From NCBI RefSeq assembly GCF_000566685.1, contig NZ_AZQN01000002.1, positions 733,101 to 797,100 of the forward strand: a stretch of DNA of 64,000 bases. The letters are read 5' to 3'. The notes beneath the pieces were generated by a model. That model was not told where the DNA came from. It did no database searches and saw only the letters and a list, made by a program, of their open reading frames with translations. Origin of the DNA: Dyadobacter tibetensis Y620-1. GTDB lineage: Bacteria; Bacteroidota; Bacteroidia; Cytophagales; Spirosomataceae. A program made the position numbers and the translations under genes. Shown piece after piece: positions 17,574 to 25,014 of the stretch (position 1 is the first letter of the stretch; every line of letters begins with the position of its first letter).

Positions 17574-18656
17574 TTAAGCAGAAACTCTAATTCTTAAGTA
17601 TTCGTATTCAGCCAAAAGAACCCAGCAATGAGCCTCACATTCCCAATTCATATGAACCCATGGCGAGGGGGCTAAAGTGTACAGCCACTTATGTTCGTAG
17701 GCCGTAAGTAGGCCGGCAATAAAAAATGAATATCCATTGAACGTTTCTTTACCGTAAGTGCCAGTATCTATTTCCGGTGGCATCACTCCCAATCGGAGTA
17801 GGGATATAGAAAGAATAATCCGTTCCATAGGATCGGTGGCACTTTGAAGAAGTTCTTTACAGGAATCCAAAAGATCTTTTCTGACCGCCCTTAGAGCAAT
17901 TGGGTCGAAGGTACCTATCAGGCGACTGACATGGTATACGATCAGGCTTGTTCGAGGATAGTGGTGTGCACAGTGAAAAGGACGGGTAATATACCATTTT
18001 TCAGCAATGATCATCCGGATATAGGCCAAGCTATCGTTAGTCCGGCGGTCGGGAGGCATGCCAGCCCGAAACAGGCAATATAGCATATTACTTAAAGCAC
18101 AAGCGTCAAACTCTATGTACATTTTATCACCAAACCAAGTAGAATAGGCCTCCAAGGATCGACATTCAGGAAAAGTATTAATCACCTGTCCCCTACTCCC
18201 ATTGCTATGGAGGTCTAGTTTAGATTTAAGCCAGCGGTACTCTTCAGCGGTCCTGGGAGTTGTCATATATACGAAAGCGGTGTCGTCAATATCGTCTGGA
18301 ATCTTAAAATGGTGATGCCGATGAAACAGATAACCATTCGGGAAGTGCTGAGAGGGTTTTGTCTGCCAAAAATTATAGGTAGGCAAACCATCTTTATTGC
18401 TAAAATGTGGATAGGCAGAAATAATTTTTTTACATATTTTCTGAATACGGAGCAGGAGAGCACCCGAAGTCGCCGAGGTAATTTCCTGCAGGGAAAAACA
18501 GATGATAGCAGAAAAAAACAATGTAGCATCTGGCCTATTGTATCCGATGCGTCTATTTATCCGATAAGCTGGAAAGGTACCATCTACAAAGAAAGGATTA
18601 TCCAGGCACTGCAGGGCCTCCAGTCTGTCCACTATTTTTTCTAGCAAGCGTGTCAT
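17574..18656 (-). CDS. Unknown protein with a DIDDTA motif (alpha/alpha-toroid, terpene-cyclase-like?)
   Basis: 360 residues, not recognised. It is mostly helical by composition, without signal peptide or transmembrane segment. Residues 122-127 read DIDDTA, preceded by a His-rich stretch (FHRHHHFKIPD). DxDDTA is the catalytic acid motif of class II terpene cyclases and squalene-hopene cyclases. The protein is, however, shorter than known class II enzymes (about 500-630 residues), and the QW repeats are not obvious, so the match may be fold-level or chance. It is co-transcribed with the ferredoxin reductase (12-base gap), suggesting a redox-linked pathway. An alternative is an uncharacterised six-hairpin-type protein. 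Confidence 0.6.
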   Translation of the reverse strand: MTRLLEKIVDRLEALQCLDNPFFVDGTFPAYRINRRIGYNRPDATLFFSAIICFSLQEITSATSGALLLRIQKICKKIISAYPHFSNKDGLPTYNFWQTKPSQHFPNGYLFHRHHHFKIPDDIDDTAFVYMTTPRTAEEYRWLKSKLDLHSNGSRGQVINTFPECRSLEAYSTWFGDKMYIEFDACALSNMLYCLFRAGMPPDRRTNDSLAYIRMIIAEKWYITRPFHCAHHYPRTSLIVYHVSRLIGTFDPIALRAVRKDLLDSCKELLQSATDPMERIILSISLLRLGVMPPEIDTGTYGKETFNGYSFFIAGLLTAYEHKWLYTLAPSPWVHMNWECEAHCWVLLAEYEYLRIRVSA

Positions 18657-18680
18657 CCTTGCAATCTAATACATTCTTCC

Positions 18681-18712
18681 AAAAAAGAAACCCTGCCAGT
18701 ACTGACAGGGTT
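18681..18712 (-). terminator. Terminator of the NifU-like gene
   Basis: Stem AACCCTGCCAGT / ACTGACAGGGTT (one mismatch), followed on the minus strand by TTCTTTTTT. It lies between the nifU-like stop and the next minus-strand gene, which therefore probably has its own promoter. Confidence 0.75.
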
Positions 18713-18735
18713 AGAATTTTATTGTTTCACAAAGG

Positions 18736-19332
18736 TTATACCCCCTCTGCGACAACTTCTTTAACATCGGGAACCATCCGGGTAAGCAGGTTTTCGATAC
18801 CCGCCTTAAGAGTGAGAGCTGAGGATGGACAACCACTGCATGATCCCTGAAGCAATACTTTCACTACTCCAGTTTGCTCATCGAAAGAGTGGAAATTGAT
18901 CGCCCCTCCATCCGACTCTACCGCAGGGCGTACATACTGATCTAAAGCAGCCTTTATCTTCTGAACAGAATCGGAATCACTGGCATCCACAATTAAAGTG
19001 TTGCTATCGATAGTTTCCCGTTCGAAAACTGGATGATTCTCCTCGAAGTATATCTTTATAAACTGTTTGGTATCTCGCAATACCTCCTCCCAAGCCTGAC
19101 TGTCATCTTTGGTAATGGTAATAAAATTACTGGCTATAAATACCCGTTTCACATGAGGAAATTGGAATAAATCGGCCGCCAGTGGCGACACTTTTCCAGG
19201 TTCCACGGCTGATTCCAATGAAGGGTAATCGAAAGAAAGACCATCAGGCACCAGTTCAAAGTTCAAAACAAACTTCATGGAATTGGGATTCGGACTCAAT
19301 TCGGTATATACAAATATAGGGCGAGATAACAT
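18736..19332 (-). CDS. NifU/Nfu-family iron-sulfur cluster carrier
   Basis: 198 residues. The N-terminal Nfu_N domain (residues ~7-90, beginning VYTELSPNPNSMKFVLN) is followed by a C-terminal NifU domain (residues ~118-198). The cluster-binding CxxC is in GSCSGCPSS. Two copies together bind a [4Fe-4S] cluster and hand it to target apoproteins. The layout matches mitochondrial NFU1-like proteins, common in Bacteroidota. It is monocistronic by its terminator. Confidence 0.92.
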   Translation of the reverse strand: MLSRPIFVYTELSPNPNSMKFVLNFELVPDGLSFDYPSLESAVEPGKVSPLAADLFQFPHVKRVFIASNFITITKDDSQAWEEVLRDTKQFIKIYFEENHPVFERETIDSNTLIVDASDSDSVQKIKAALDQYVRPAVESDGGAINFHSFDEQTGVVKVLLQGSCSGCPSSALTLKAGIENLLTRMVPDVKEVVAEGV

Positions 19333-19433
19333 TTTCGGTATTTTTTAAAATAATGACGCTTGAATAAAAGCTCCGTTACCATAACAGAGCATTCCGGTTT
19401 TTGGTTTTGCTTGGGCGAATTATTTGAGGAACT

Positions 19434-19475
19434 AAAACAAAAAAACGCCCATCAGTTAGCCGATGGACGTTTTTA
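19434..19475. terminator. Terminator after rplU-rpmA
   Basis: Stem AAAAACGCCCATC / GATGGACGTTTTT with one C-A mismatch and a short loop. A- and T-runs lie on both sides, so it can end the L21-L27 operon on the minus strand. Confidence 0.85.
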
Positions 19476-19491
19476 ATATCTTGTTTCAGGC

Positions 19492-19758
19492 TTATGCCTC
19501 AGCAGCGATAGGCTCAACGCTTACGTATGAGCGGTTGTCACGCTTTTTACGAAAAACAATTTTACCCGGTACTAATGCAAACAAAGTATGATCACGACCA
19601 ATACCTACATTTTCACCTGGATTGTGCTTCGTGCCACGCTGACGAACAATAATGTTCCCAGCCTGAGCAATCTGACCACCAAATATTTTAACGCCAAGAC
19701 GCTTACTTTCTGACTCCCGGCCGTTTCTAGAGCTACCTACACCTTTCTTATGTGCCAT
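19492..19758 (-). CDS. rpmA: 50S ribosomal protein L27
   Basis: 88 residues, starting [24 protein letters not shown], which is the conserved L27 N-terminus that reaches the peptidyl-transferase centre. [28 protein letters not shown] follows. No N-terminal extension of the kind cleaved in Firmicutes is present. It lies 40 bases after rplU on the same strand, the standard L21-L27 order. Confidence 0.98.
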   Translation of the reverse strand: MAHKKGVGSSRNGRESESKRLGVKIFGGQIAQAGNIIVRQRGTKHNPGENVGIGRDHTLFALVPGKIVFRKKRDNRSYVSVEPIAAEA

Positions 19759-19798
19759 GATATCTTAACTTTTAATGTAATGTTCTAATAAAATTGAA

Positions 19799-20110
19799 TT
19801 AAGCTACGATCTCGTCAATGCTGATCTTAGTCAAGTACTGACGGTGACCATTCTTAACTCTGTAACCCTTACGTCTCTTCTTCTTGAAGACGATTACTTT
19901 GTCACCTTTAAGGTGCTCAAGTACAGTTGCTTTTACTGAAGCACCTGCTACAGTAGGAAGACCAATTTGTACTGTGCCTTCAGTATCAACAAGAAGGACT
20001 TTGTCAAATACAAGTTCAGCGTTCACGTCTCCTTCAAGCCTGTGCGTGAAGATAGCGCGACCCTTTTCAACTTTAAATTGCTGACCTGCGATTTCTACGA
20101 TTGCGTACAT
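19799..20110 (-). CDS. rplU: 50S ribosomal protein L21
   Basis: 103 residues. [17 protein letters not shown] is the L21 start, and [15 protein letters not shown] is the RNA-binding signature near the C-terminus. It binds 23S rRNA in the large subunit. First gene of the L21-L27 operon; its promoter must lie in the divergent spacer 20111-20369. Confidence 0.98.
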   Translation of the reverse strand: MYAIVEIAGQQFKVEKGRAIFTHRLEGDVNAELVFDKVLLVDTEGTVQIGLPTVAGASVKATVLEHLKGDKVIVFKKKRRKGYRVKNGHRQYLTKISIDEIVA

Positions 20111-20369
20111 TATAATATATATTAGTATTCAAAATGAGGTGCAAAGCTACTGATTAACAAACATATTTGCAAGAGCTCTTGCCTTTTTAACGAAGAATTT
20201 GATTATAAAATTTTTATGCTGACAAAAATAATGTAGTATTAACGCGTTTTAAAAATTCCCAGAAGAGGTTATCAATAATTATTAAAGGTCTGTTAACAGG
20301 CCTTAACATTATGTTTCGTTACCTTAGTAATAAAATGCGTCCTGTACGTACAAGATCGATCGACATCAT

Positions 20370-21017
20370 ATGAAAACCTATCGTTTACTATTCATTATAA
20401 TATTGTTAACCCTAGGTTCCTTGGCGTTCACAATGCACCTGGGTCATGGCCACTACCCCATGTACCTACCGGCTCAGTCGGCAGGCTATCAGATCGGAGA
20501 CAAAGTAGCTAACTTTAACCTGAACGGTGCCGACGGTAAAACGATAAGTTTGCAAAATTTCTCTGGCAAAAAAGGAATTATAGTGATTTTCACAAGCATG
20601 CACTGCCCCTTTTCCCGATCTTACGAGGACCGCCAGATGGCTTTGGAAAATAAGTTTGGAAAATTGGGCTACCCCGTTTTGGCAATTAATCCCAGTAATC
20701 CCAATACGCACCAGGACGATGGTTTGGAAAGGATAAAATCGAGGATTGCCTCCAAAAATTATAATTTTTTATACGGTATTGACAGCAACCAATCGGTAAC
20801 CAAAATATTTGGCCCTACGCGTATACCAACCGCGTATGTGCTTCAGAGAGTAGGCAACCAATTTGAGGTAAAATATATTGGCCTGATAGACGACAACACC
20901 CAGGATGCTTTGGCAGTCAATCGGTCCTATGTTATGGAAGCTGTGTCCAACCTTTTGGAAGGTAAGCCTGTCATTACTACCAGCACCCAGGCAGAAGGCT
21001 GTCGGATTCGATTCTAA
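20370..21017 (+). CDS. Exported peroxiredoxin-like redoxin
   Basis: 215 residues with an N-terminal signal anchor (KTYRLLFIIILLTLGSLAF). It has an AhpC/TSA-Redoxin fold of the PRX_like1 type: GDKVANFNLNGADGKTISL, then the active Cys79 in SMHCPFS. The second position of the usual CxxC is Ser. A C-terminal Cys211 (EGCRIRF), four residues from the end, is the likely resolving Cys of this subfamily. It is probably a periplasmic thiol peroxidase or reductase. The SMP-30-like gene starts 20 bases after the stop, so the two are likely operonic. Confidence 0.83.
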   Translation: MKTYRLLFIIILLTLGSLAFTMHLGHGHYPMYLPAQSAGYQIGDKVANFNLNGADGKTISLQNFSGKKGIIVIFTSMHCPFSRSYEDRQMALENKFGKLGYPVLAINPSNPNTHQDDGLERIKSRIASKNYNFLYGIDSNQSVTKIFGPTRIPTAYVLQRVGNQFEVKYIGLIDDNTQDALAVNRSYVMEAVSNLLEGKPVITTSTQAEGCRIRF

Positions 21018-21037
21018 ACCCTCAAAGTTAAAAGTAT

Positions 21038-21934
21038 ATGCACCTCCCCCACTTCAGTATCTTATTGTATCTGTTGACCACTACCTTCATTGCTCATGCA
21101 CAAACCCGACCCTTTACAGCGGGCGGGGAATTTACCAATAATTGCGAAGGGCCGGCTGTAGATGCCAAAGGAAATGTATACGCCGTTAATTTTGCACGGG
21201 ATGGCACCGTCGCCAAAATCAGTAAAAAAGGAAAAACGAGCTTCTTCATCACCCTACCCAAAGGTAGTACCGGTAACGGAATCCGATTTATCGATAAAAA
21301 CACCTTTCTGATCGCGGATTTTACAGGCCATAATCTTTTAAAGGCCGATGTAAATACTCAGGAAGTGCAAGTATGGGCCCATGACTCAACCATGTATCAG
21401 CCCAACGATTTGGCGGTGACCAAATCCGGGCATGTGTATTGTTCCGACCCCAATTGGAAAGAAAATACTGGAAGGGTCTGGCATATTACCCCTCAGGGAG
21501 AGACGCGTATCGCCGCCCCCGATATGGGAACCACTAATGGAATTGAGGTAAGCCCTGACGAATCGAAGCTATATGTAAACGAAAGTGTGCAGCGAAAGAT
21601 CTGGGTTTTCGACCGGAATCAAAATGGAGACTTATCCAATAAACGGCTTTTCTACGAATTTAATGACGGAGGTATGGACGGAATGCGCTGTGATATTATG
21701 GGCAATTTATACGTAACGCGTCATGGTCTCGGACAGGTTGCAATTATCTCTCCAGCGGGCGTACAGATTGGAAACATCCTTACCATTGGCAAAAAGGTTT
21801 CCAATATTTGTTTTGGTGGCAAAAAAGGCAAGACCGCTTATATCACCCTCCAGGACCATGGCAACCTGGAACGCTTTAAAGTAAAACACCCTGGGAGAGA
21901 GTGGGCTATGATGAAAGACTTCCAGTCCAAATAA
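21038..21934 (+). CDS. SMP-30/gluconolactonase-like beta-propeller, exported
   Basis: 298 residues with a signal peptide (MHLPHFSILLYLLTTTFIAHAQ). It is a six-bladed propeller of the SMP-30/gluconolactonase/LRE family. Metal-site segments include EGPAVDAKGNVYAV, GNGIRF, QPNDLAVTKSGHVYCSDP, TTNGIEVSPDESKLYVNES and MDGMRCDIMGNLYV. The family opens sugar lactones (e.g. gluconolactone) in a Ca/Zn-dependent way. The Cys in CEG and the conserved Asn/Asp ligands are present. It is downstream of the redoxin in a probable operon. The lactone substrate is unknown. Confidence 0.87.
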   Translation: MHLPHFSILLYLLTTTFIAHAQTRPFTAGGEFTNNCEGPAVDAKGNVYAVNFARDGTVAKISKKGKTSFFITLPKGSTGNGIRFIDKNTFLIADFTGHNLLKADVNTQEVQVWAHDSTMYQPNDLAVTKSGHVYCSDPNWKENTGRVWHITPQGETRIAAPDMGTTNGIEVSPDESKLYVNESVQRKIWVFDRNQNGDLSNKRLFYEFNDGGMDGMRCDIMGNLYVTRHGLGQVAIISPAGVQIGNILTIGKKVSNICFGGKKGKTAYITLQDHGNLERFKVKHPGREWAMMKDFQSK

Positions 21935-21983
21935 TTCGGAACCCTAACAAACACCGTCCCTGAGGAGCTAAGATTCACCTCAT

Positions 21984-22019
21984 AAATATATTCCCTCATA
22001 TGGGATATATTTCATTTTT
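21984..22019 (+). terminator. Possible terminator after the SMP-30-like gene
   Basis: Imperfect hairpin AAATATATTCCC / GGGATATATTT with a 6-base loop, followed by a T-rich stretch. The rest of the gene-free stretch 21935-22435 holds nothing recognisable; a 68-codon frame at 22000 overlaps this hairpin and looks spurious. Confidence 0.45.
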
Positions 22020-22435
22020 GTTTCTTTACTTTGCTTTGCAAAGTACTTTATTTTGGACCGAGGTATTCACTACTAGGCCTAAGCGCTTTGCGAAAATTAT
22101 GAATAAGCATTATATTATCTATTACTCTGGTTCATATGCTTATAAATTTTCAAAATTTACTGTGATCCGATTGCTAGATGCATACCTAGGGTTTCGGATG
22201 CCTTAGGTTAATGCAGAAGGGAGCGTAATTTAAAACACCATATTCAGGTATTTGATCTCTAATCATATGAATTCGATATTTTCTTCTGAACCTACCTACA
22301 GCGCACATTCATACTTATATTCTTTCAGCACTAAGGTTATGGCGAAGGTTTCCTTCAGATACTGGCAAGATACTTTTTCTACATGATTCAGTCAGATCGT
22401 ATTTTGCATTTAACAACCTAGCCAAACTAAAAGTC

Positions 22436-22813
22436 ATGAGTCGTACTATCGATATTCCAAAGGCCCTCCGAAGTTTTAAATATGCCGCCATGGGCATCGT
22501 GAGTCTGTTTGCCAATGAAAATAATGCAAAAATCCATTTGTTTGCAGCGGCAGTGGTAGTCACATTGGGGTTCTATACCCATATATCCTCCCAAGAGTGG
22601 ATAATGATCATTCTGGTAATAGGGCTGGTATGGATGGCGGAAGCGTTTAACACATCCCTGGAAAAATTAGCAGATGTGGTTTCGCCCCAGTACCATCCGG
22701 CTATCAAACAGGTAAAGGATTTAGCCGCAGCAGGGGTTCTAATCATGGCAGCAGCTGCAGTAATCACCGGACTCATCATTTTTGTACCAAAATTCATGGA
22801 ATTATTCCCTTAG
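22436..22813 (+). CDS. dgkA: Diacylglycerol/undecaprenol kinase
   Basis: 125 residues, an integral-membrane kinase of the DgkA family. In Gram-positives and probably Bacteroidota it phosphorylates undecaprenol. An amphipathic N-terminal segment (ALRSFKYAAMGIVSLFANENNAKIH) precedes three transmembrane helices. The catalytic signature EAFNTSLEKLADVV is at about residues 65-78, and KDLAAAGVLI follows. The segment order and Glu/Asn/Asp active-site residues are intact. Monocistronic. Confidence 0.93.
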   Translation: MSRTIDIPKALRSFKYAAMGIVSLFANENNAKIHLFAAAVVVTLGFYTHISSQEWIMIILVIGLVWMAEAFNTSLEKLADVVSPQYHPAIKQVKDLAAAGVLIMAAAAVITGLIIFVPKFMELFP

Positions 22814-22889
22814 TTCAGACCCACAAAAAACCTGAGCCAAAGTTATAAAGAGGCGACTTAACTATATATTTTTTTCAATTATATACCAT

Positions 22890-24032
22890 ATGTCAACAGA
22901 GCAGGAGTCCCTACATACCCTAAATGAGATTAGGGAACTGATGGAAAAATCCTCCAAATTCCTATCCCTAAGTGGATTAAGCGGAGTATTTGCCGGCATT
23001 TTTGCGCTCATGGGCGCTGCAATTGCCTATATTCATTTCAAAACTGACTGGCTAGCCGAAATACTTACCCCAACCGGGCTCAGCAATAAAACGGGCCGAA
23101 GTCAAATCATCCTATTCCTTTTTCTTGACGGCCTACTCGTTTTAGCTTTCTCTTTAACCTTTGGAATTATTCTTACGATTAGGAAGGCACGTAAGCGCGG
23201 GCTAAAGGTATGGAACGGAAGCTCACGACGCCTACTACGCGCCATGATGGTTCCACTTCTCACCGGAGGCATCTTTTGCATAGCCATGCTCTATTACGGA
23301 CTCATTTGGCTGATATTCCCGACCAGCCTTATTTTCTACGGTCTAGCCTTGGTGACAGCCTCTCGCTTTACCTATTCTGAAGTATTCTATCTGGGAGTTT
23401 CCGAGATCATAATTGGCTGCCTAGCCCTTTTTATGACCAGCTATGCGGTTGTGCTCTGGTCGGTTGGATTCGGATTACTTCATATTATATATGGGCTCGC
23501 TATGCATAATAAGTATGACCTGGAAAGGACCCGTTCGAATGGCAACAAGCATGCTTTAACCATCGCTCTGATACTTTCTGCCGGGTTTGCCGTGGGGCAA
23601 TCCATCACCACCCACCCTCCGGCCGACAATCCCATTCGCTGGTACGACGAAAATGCTATATATATGCAGGGTAATAATAGTTTTGTAAAACAGAAAAAGC
23701 TCTATACGGGGCATAAAGCGCTGATGAAGGAATTCTCTATTTCTCCTCAGGGACTGGATATGTATTTTCGTTCGAGGAGAAATAGAAATATTGGTCTTGC
23801 TTTAACCCTGGCCGGCTCGGCCGGAACCGTGGTTTCCCTCTTTAGTAATAATCGGGACAACTGGAAAAAATTCATTTGGGTATCCTTGGGCACCGGTGTA
23901 GGGGCTACCCTTCTCAATATGAGAGCCAACAATCAACGCGACCAAGCAGTATGGATCCGTAATCGTGACGCCCTTAGCATTCAGAAAGCCCACCAAAGCC
24001 AATACGAGGCTACCCAAAAGGACCCCAAATAA
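22890..24032 (+). CDS. Multi-pass membrane protein, possibly a fusion of two Bacteroidota families
   Basis: 380 residues. Residues 1-215 start with a soluble helix (EQESLHTLNEIRELMEKSSKFLSLSG) and then five to six transmembrane helices, a conserved Bacteroidota family usually placed before a small winged-helix regulator. From about residue 218 a new unit begins (NKHALTIALILSAGFAVGQS) that looks like an internal signal peptide. It is followed by a ~140-residue region containing its own helix pair (NIGLALTLAGSAGTVVS, FIWVSLGTGVGATLL). The whole reads as two genes joined in frame. The last base of its TAA stop is the first base of the regulator's ATG, so translation is coupled. Confidence 0.7.
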   Translation: MSTEQESLHTLNEIRELMEKSSKFLSLSGLSGVFAGIFALMGAAIAYIHFKTDWLAEILTPTGLSNKTGRSQIILFLFLDGLLVLAFSLTFGIILTIRKARKRGLKVWNGSSRRLLRAMMVPLLTGGIFCIAMLYYGLIWLIFPTSLIFYGLALVTASRFTYSEVFYLGVSEIIIGCLALFMTSYAVVLWSVGFGLLHIIYGLAMHNKYDLERTRSNGNKHALTIALILSAGFAVGQSITTHPPADNPIRWYDENAIYMQGNNSFVKQKKLYTGHKALMKEFSISPQGLDMYFRSRRNRNIGLALTLAGSAGTVVSLFSNNRDNWKKFIWVSLGTGVGATLLNMRANNQRDQAVWIRNRDALSIQKAHQSQYEATQKDPK

Positions 24033-24328
24033 TGGAATGGTTAGAAAAATTTAATAAGGTATTCGAGAGTAAGGTTCGCCTTGGTATCATGTCCGTACTG
24101 GTGGTCAACGATGCCATGAGCTTCAATGAACTTAAAGAACTCTTACAACTAACCGATGGTAACCTCGCTTCACATTTAAGAGCCCTGGAAGAGTTAGAGT
24201 ACATTTCAGTACAGAAACAGTTTTTAGGTCGTAAGCCGCTCACTACCTATTCCGCCACAGAACGAGGCCATAAGGCCTTTACGGACCATCTCTTAGTTTT
24301 GGAGAAGATGATCAGACAAAATATATAG
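24032..24328 (+). CDS. Small winged-helix transcriptional regulator
   Basis: 98 residues forming a single winged helix of the HTH_34/MarR-PadR-like type. The helices are in SKVRLGIMSVLVVNDAMSFNELKELLQLTDGNLASHLRALEELEYISVQKQF, and the wing is in GRKPLTTYSATERGHKAFTDHL. It overlaps the previous gene by one base (TAATG). The partner membrane protein and the regulator probably form one regulatory unit. Ligand and targets are unknown. Confidence 0.88.
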   Translation: MEWLEKFNKVFESKVRLGIMSVLVVNDAMSFNELKELLQLTDGNLASHLRALEELEYISVQKQFLGRKPLTTYSATERGHKAFTDHLLVLEKMIRQNI

Positions 24329-24336
24329 ATTAAAAA

Positions 24337-24373
24337 CAAAAAAGCACCGCCAACCAATGACAGTGCTTTTTTG
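24337..24373. terminator. Bidirectional terminator
   Basis: Perfect 11-bp stem CAAAAAAGCAC / GTGCTTTTTTG between the convergent regulator and DUF2911 genes. A- and T-runs fall within the arms. Confidence 0.85.
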
Positions 24374-24388
24374 AGAGATTTGTAATCC

Positions 24389-24883
24389 TTAGAATTTTAA
24401 AGGAACAGAGAACCCATCCTGCCCCCACTGGAAGTCAAGAGATTTGTCCTGAACGGTAAAAGTCAATTTTTCCTGAGTGGTATCGTATTTCTTGGCTGGA
24501 ACTTTCACAGAAAGCACGTCGCTAGATTTGTTTTTTTCATATTCAAAAGCACCCGATTGGCCTAATACGCTATTCAAAATGACAGTCCATTCCTTTTCTC
24601 CAGGAATGGTAAACAAGGAATAAGTACCCGCCTTAACACTTTTTCCGGCGAATTTACCATCCTTCTTAAAGGTAATTTCTGTTGATTTATTAGCACCGGT
24701 CCGCCATACTTTATCATATTTCTCCAGCCCTTCTGGCCCAAATAAAACACGGCCCTTTTGTGATGGCTGCCCATAGGCTACACTGACATTCTTGCCGTCG
24801 GCCGTTACCCGAGGGCTGCTCTGTGCGGTTGCTAATGAAAAAGCAACGATGGTCATCAATAATGCTAAAAATGAGGTCTTCAT
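24389..24883 (-). CDS. Exported DUF2911 protein
   Basis: 164 residues with a signal peptide (MKTSFLALLMTIVAFSLATAQ). The DUF2911 hallmarks are present: VSVAYGQPSQKGRVLFG, KVWRTGANKSTEITF, AGTYSLFTIPGEKEWTVILN and a late FQWGQDGFSVPLKF. It is a periplasmic or secreted beta-rich protein of unknown function, widespread in Bacteroidota. Single gene with its own terminator. A perfect inverted repeat lies in the divergent spacer to recG. Confidence 0.88.
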   Translation of the reverse strand: MKTSFLALLMTIVAFSLATAQSSPRVTADGKNVSVAYGQPSQKGRVLFGPEGLEKYDKVWRTGANKSTEITFKKDGKFAGKSVKAGTYSLFTIPGEKEWTVILNSVLGQSGAFEYEKNKSSDVLSVKVPAKKYDTTQEKLTFTVQDKSLDFQWGQDGFSVPLKF

Positions 24884-24965
24884 AGAAAGTTGTTAAATTG
24901 GTTTGGGTGATTATTAATTATGCATGTAACGCTGACTGCGGGCAGAAAGTTGTAATAAAGGAGTA

Positions 24966-24994
24966 TTGATTCAAAATTTGTAATTTTGAATCAA
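24966..24994. promoter_or_regulatory. Perfect 13-bp inverted repeat in the DUF2911/recG spacer
   Basis: TTGATTCAAAATT, spacer TGT, AATTTTGAATCAA. The right arm overlaps TAATTTTG (24981-24988), a match to the TAnnTTTG promoter box 26 bases before the recG start. It therefore looks like an operator placed on a promoter; no T-run follows that would suggest a terminator. Confidence 0.55.
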
Positions 24995-25014
24995 TCGCTA
25001 AACCATCAAACGGA

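Noticed and set aside
22000..22206. 68-codon plus-strand frame in the spacer before dgkA
   Set aside because: It starts inside a hairpin with a T-rich tail, has no family features and reads like translated A+T-rich spacer.
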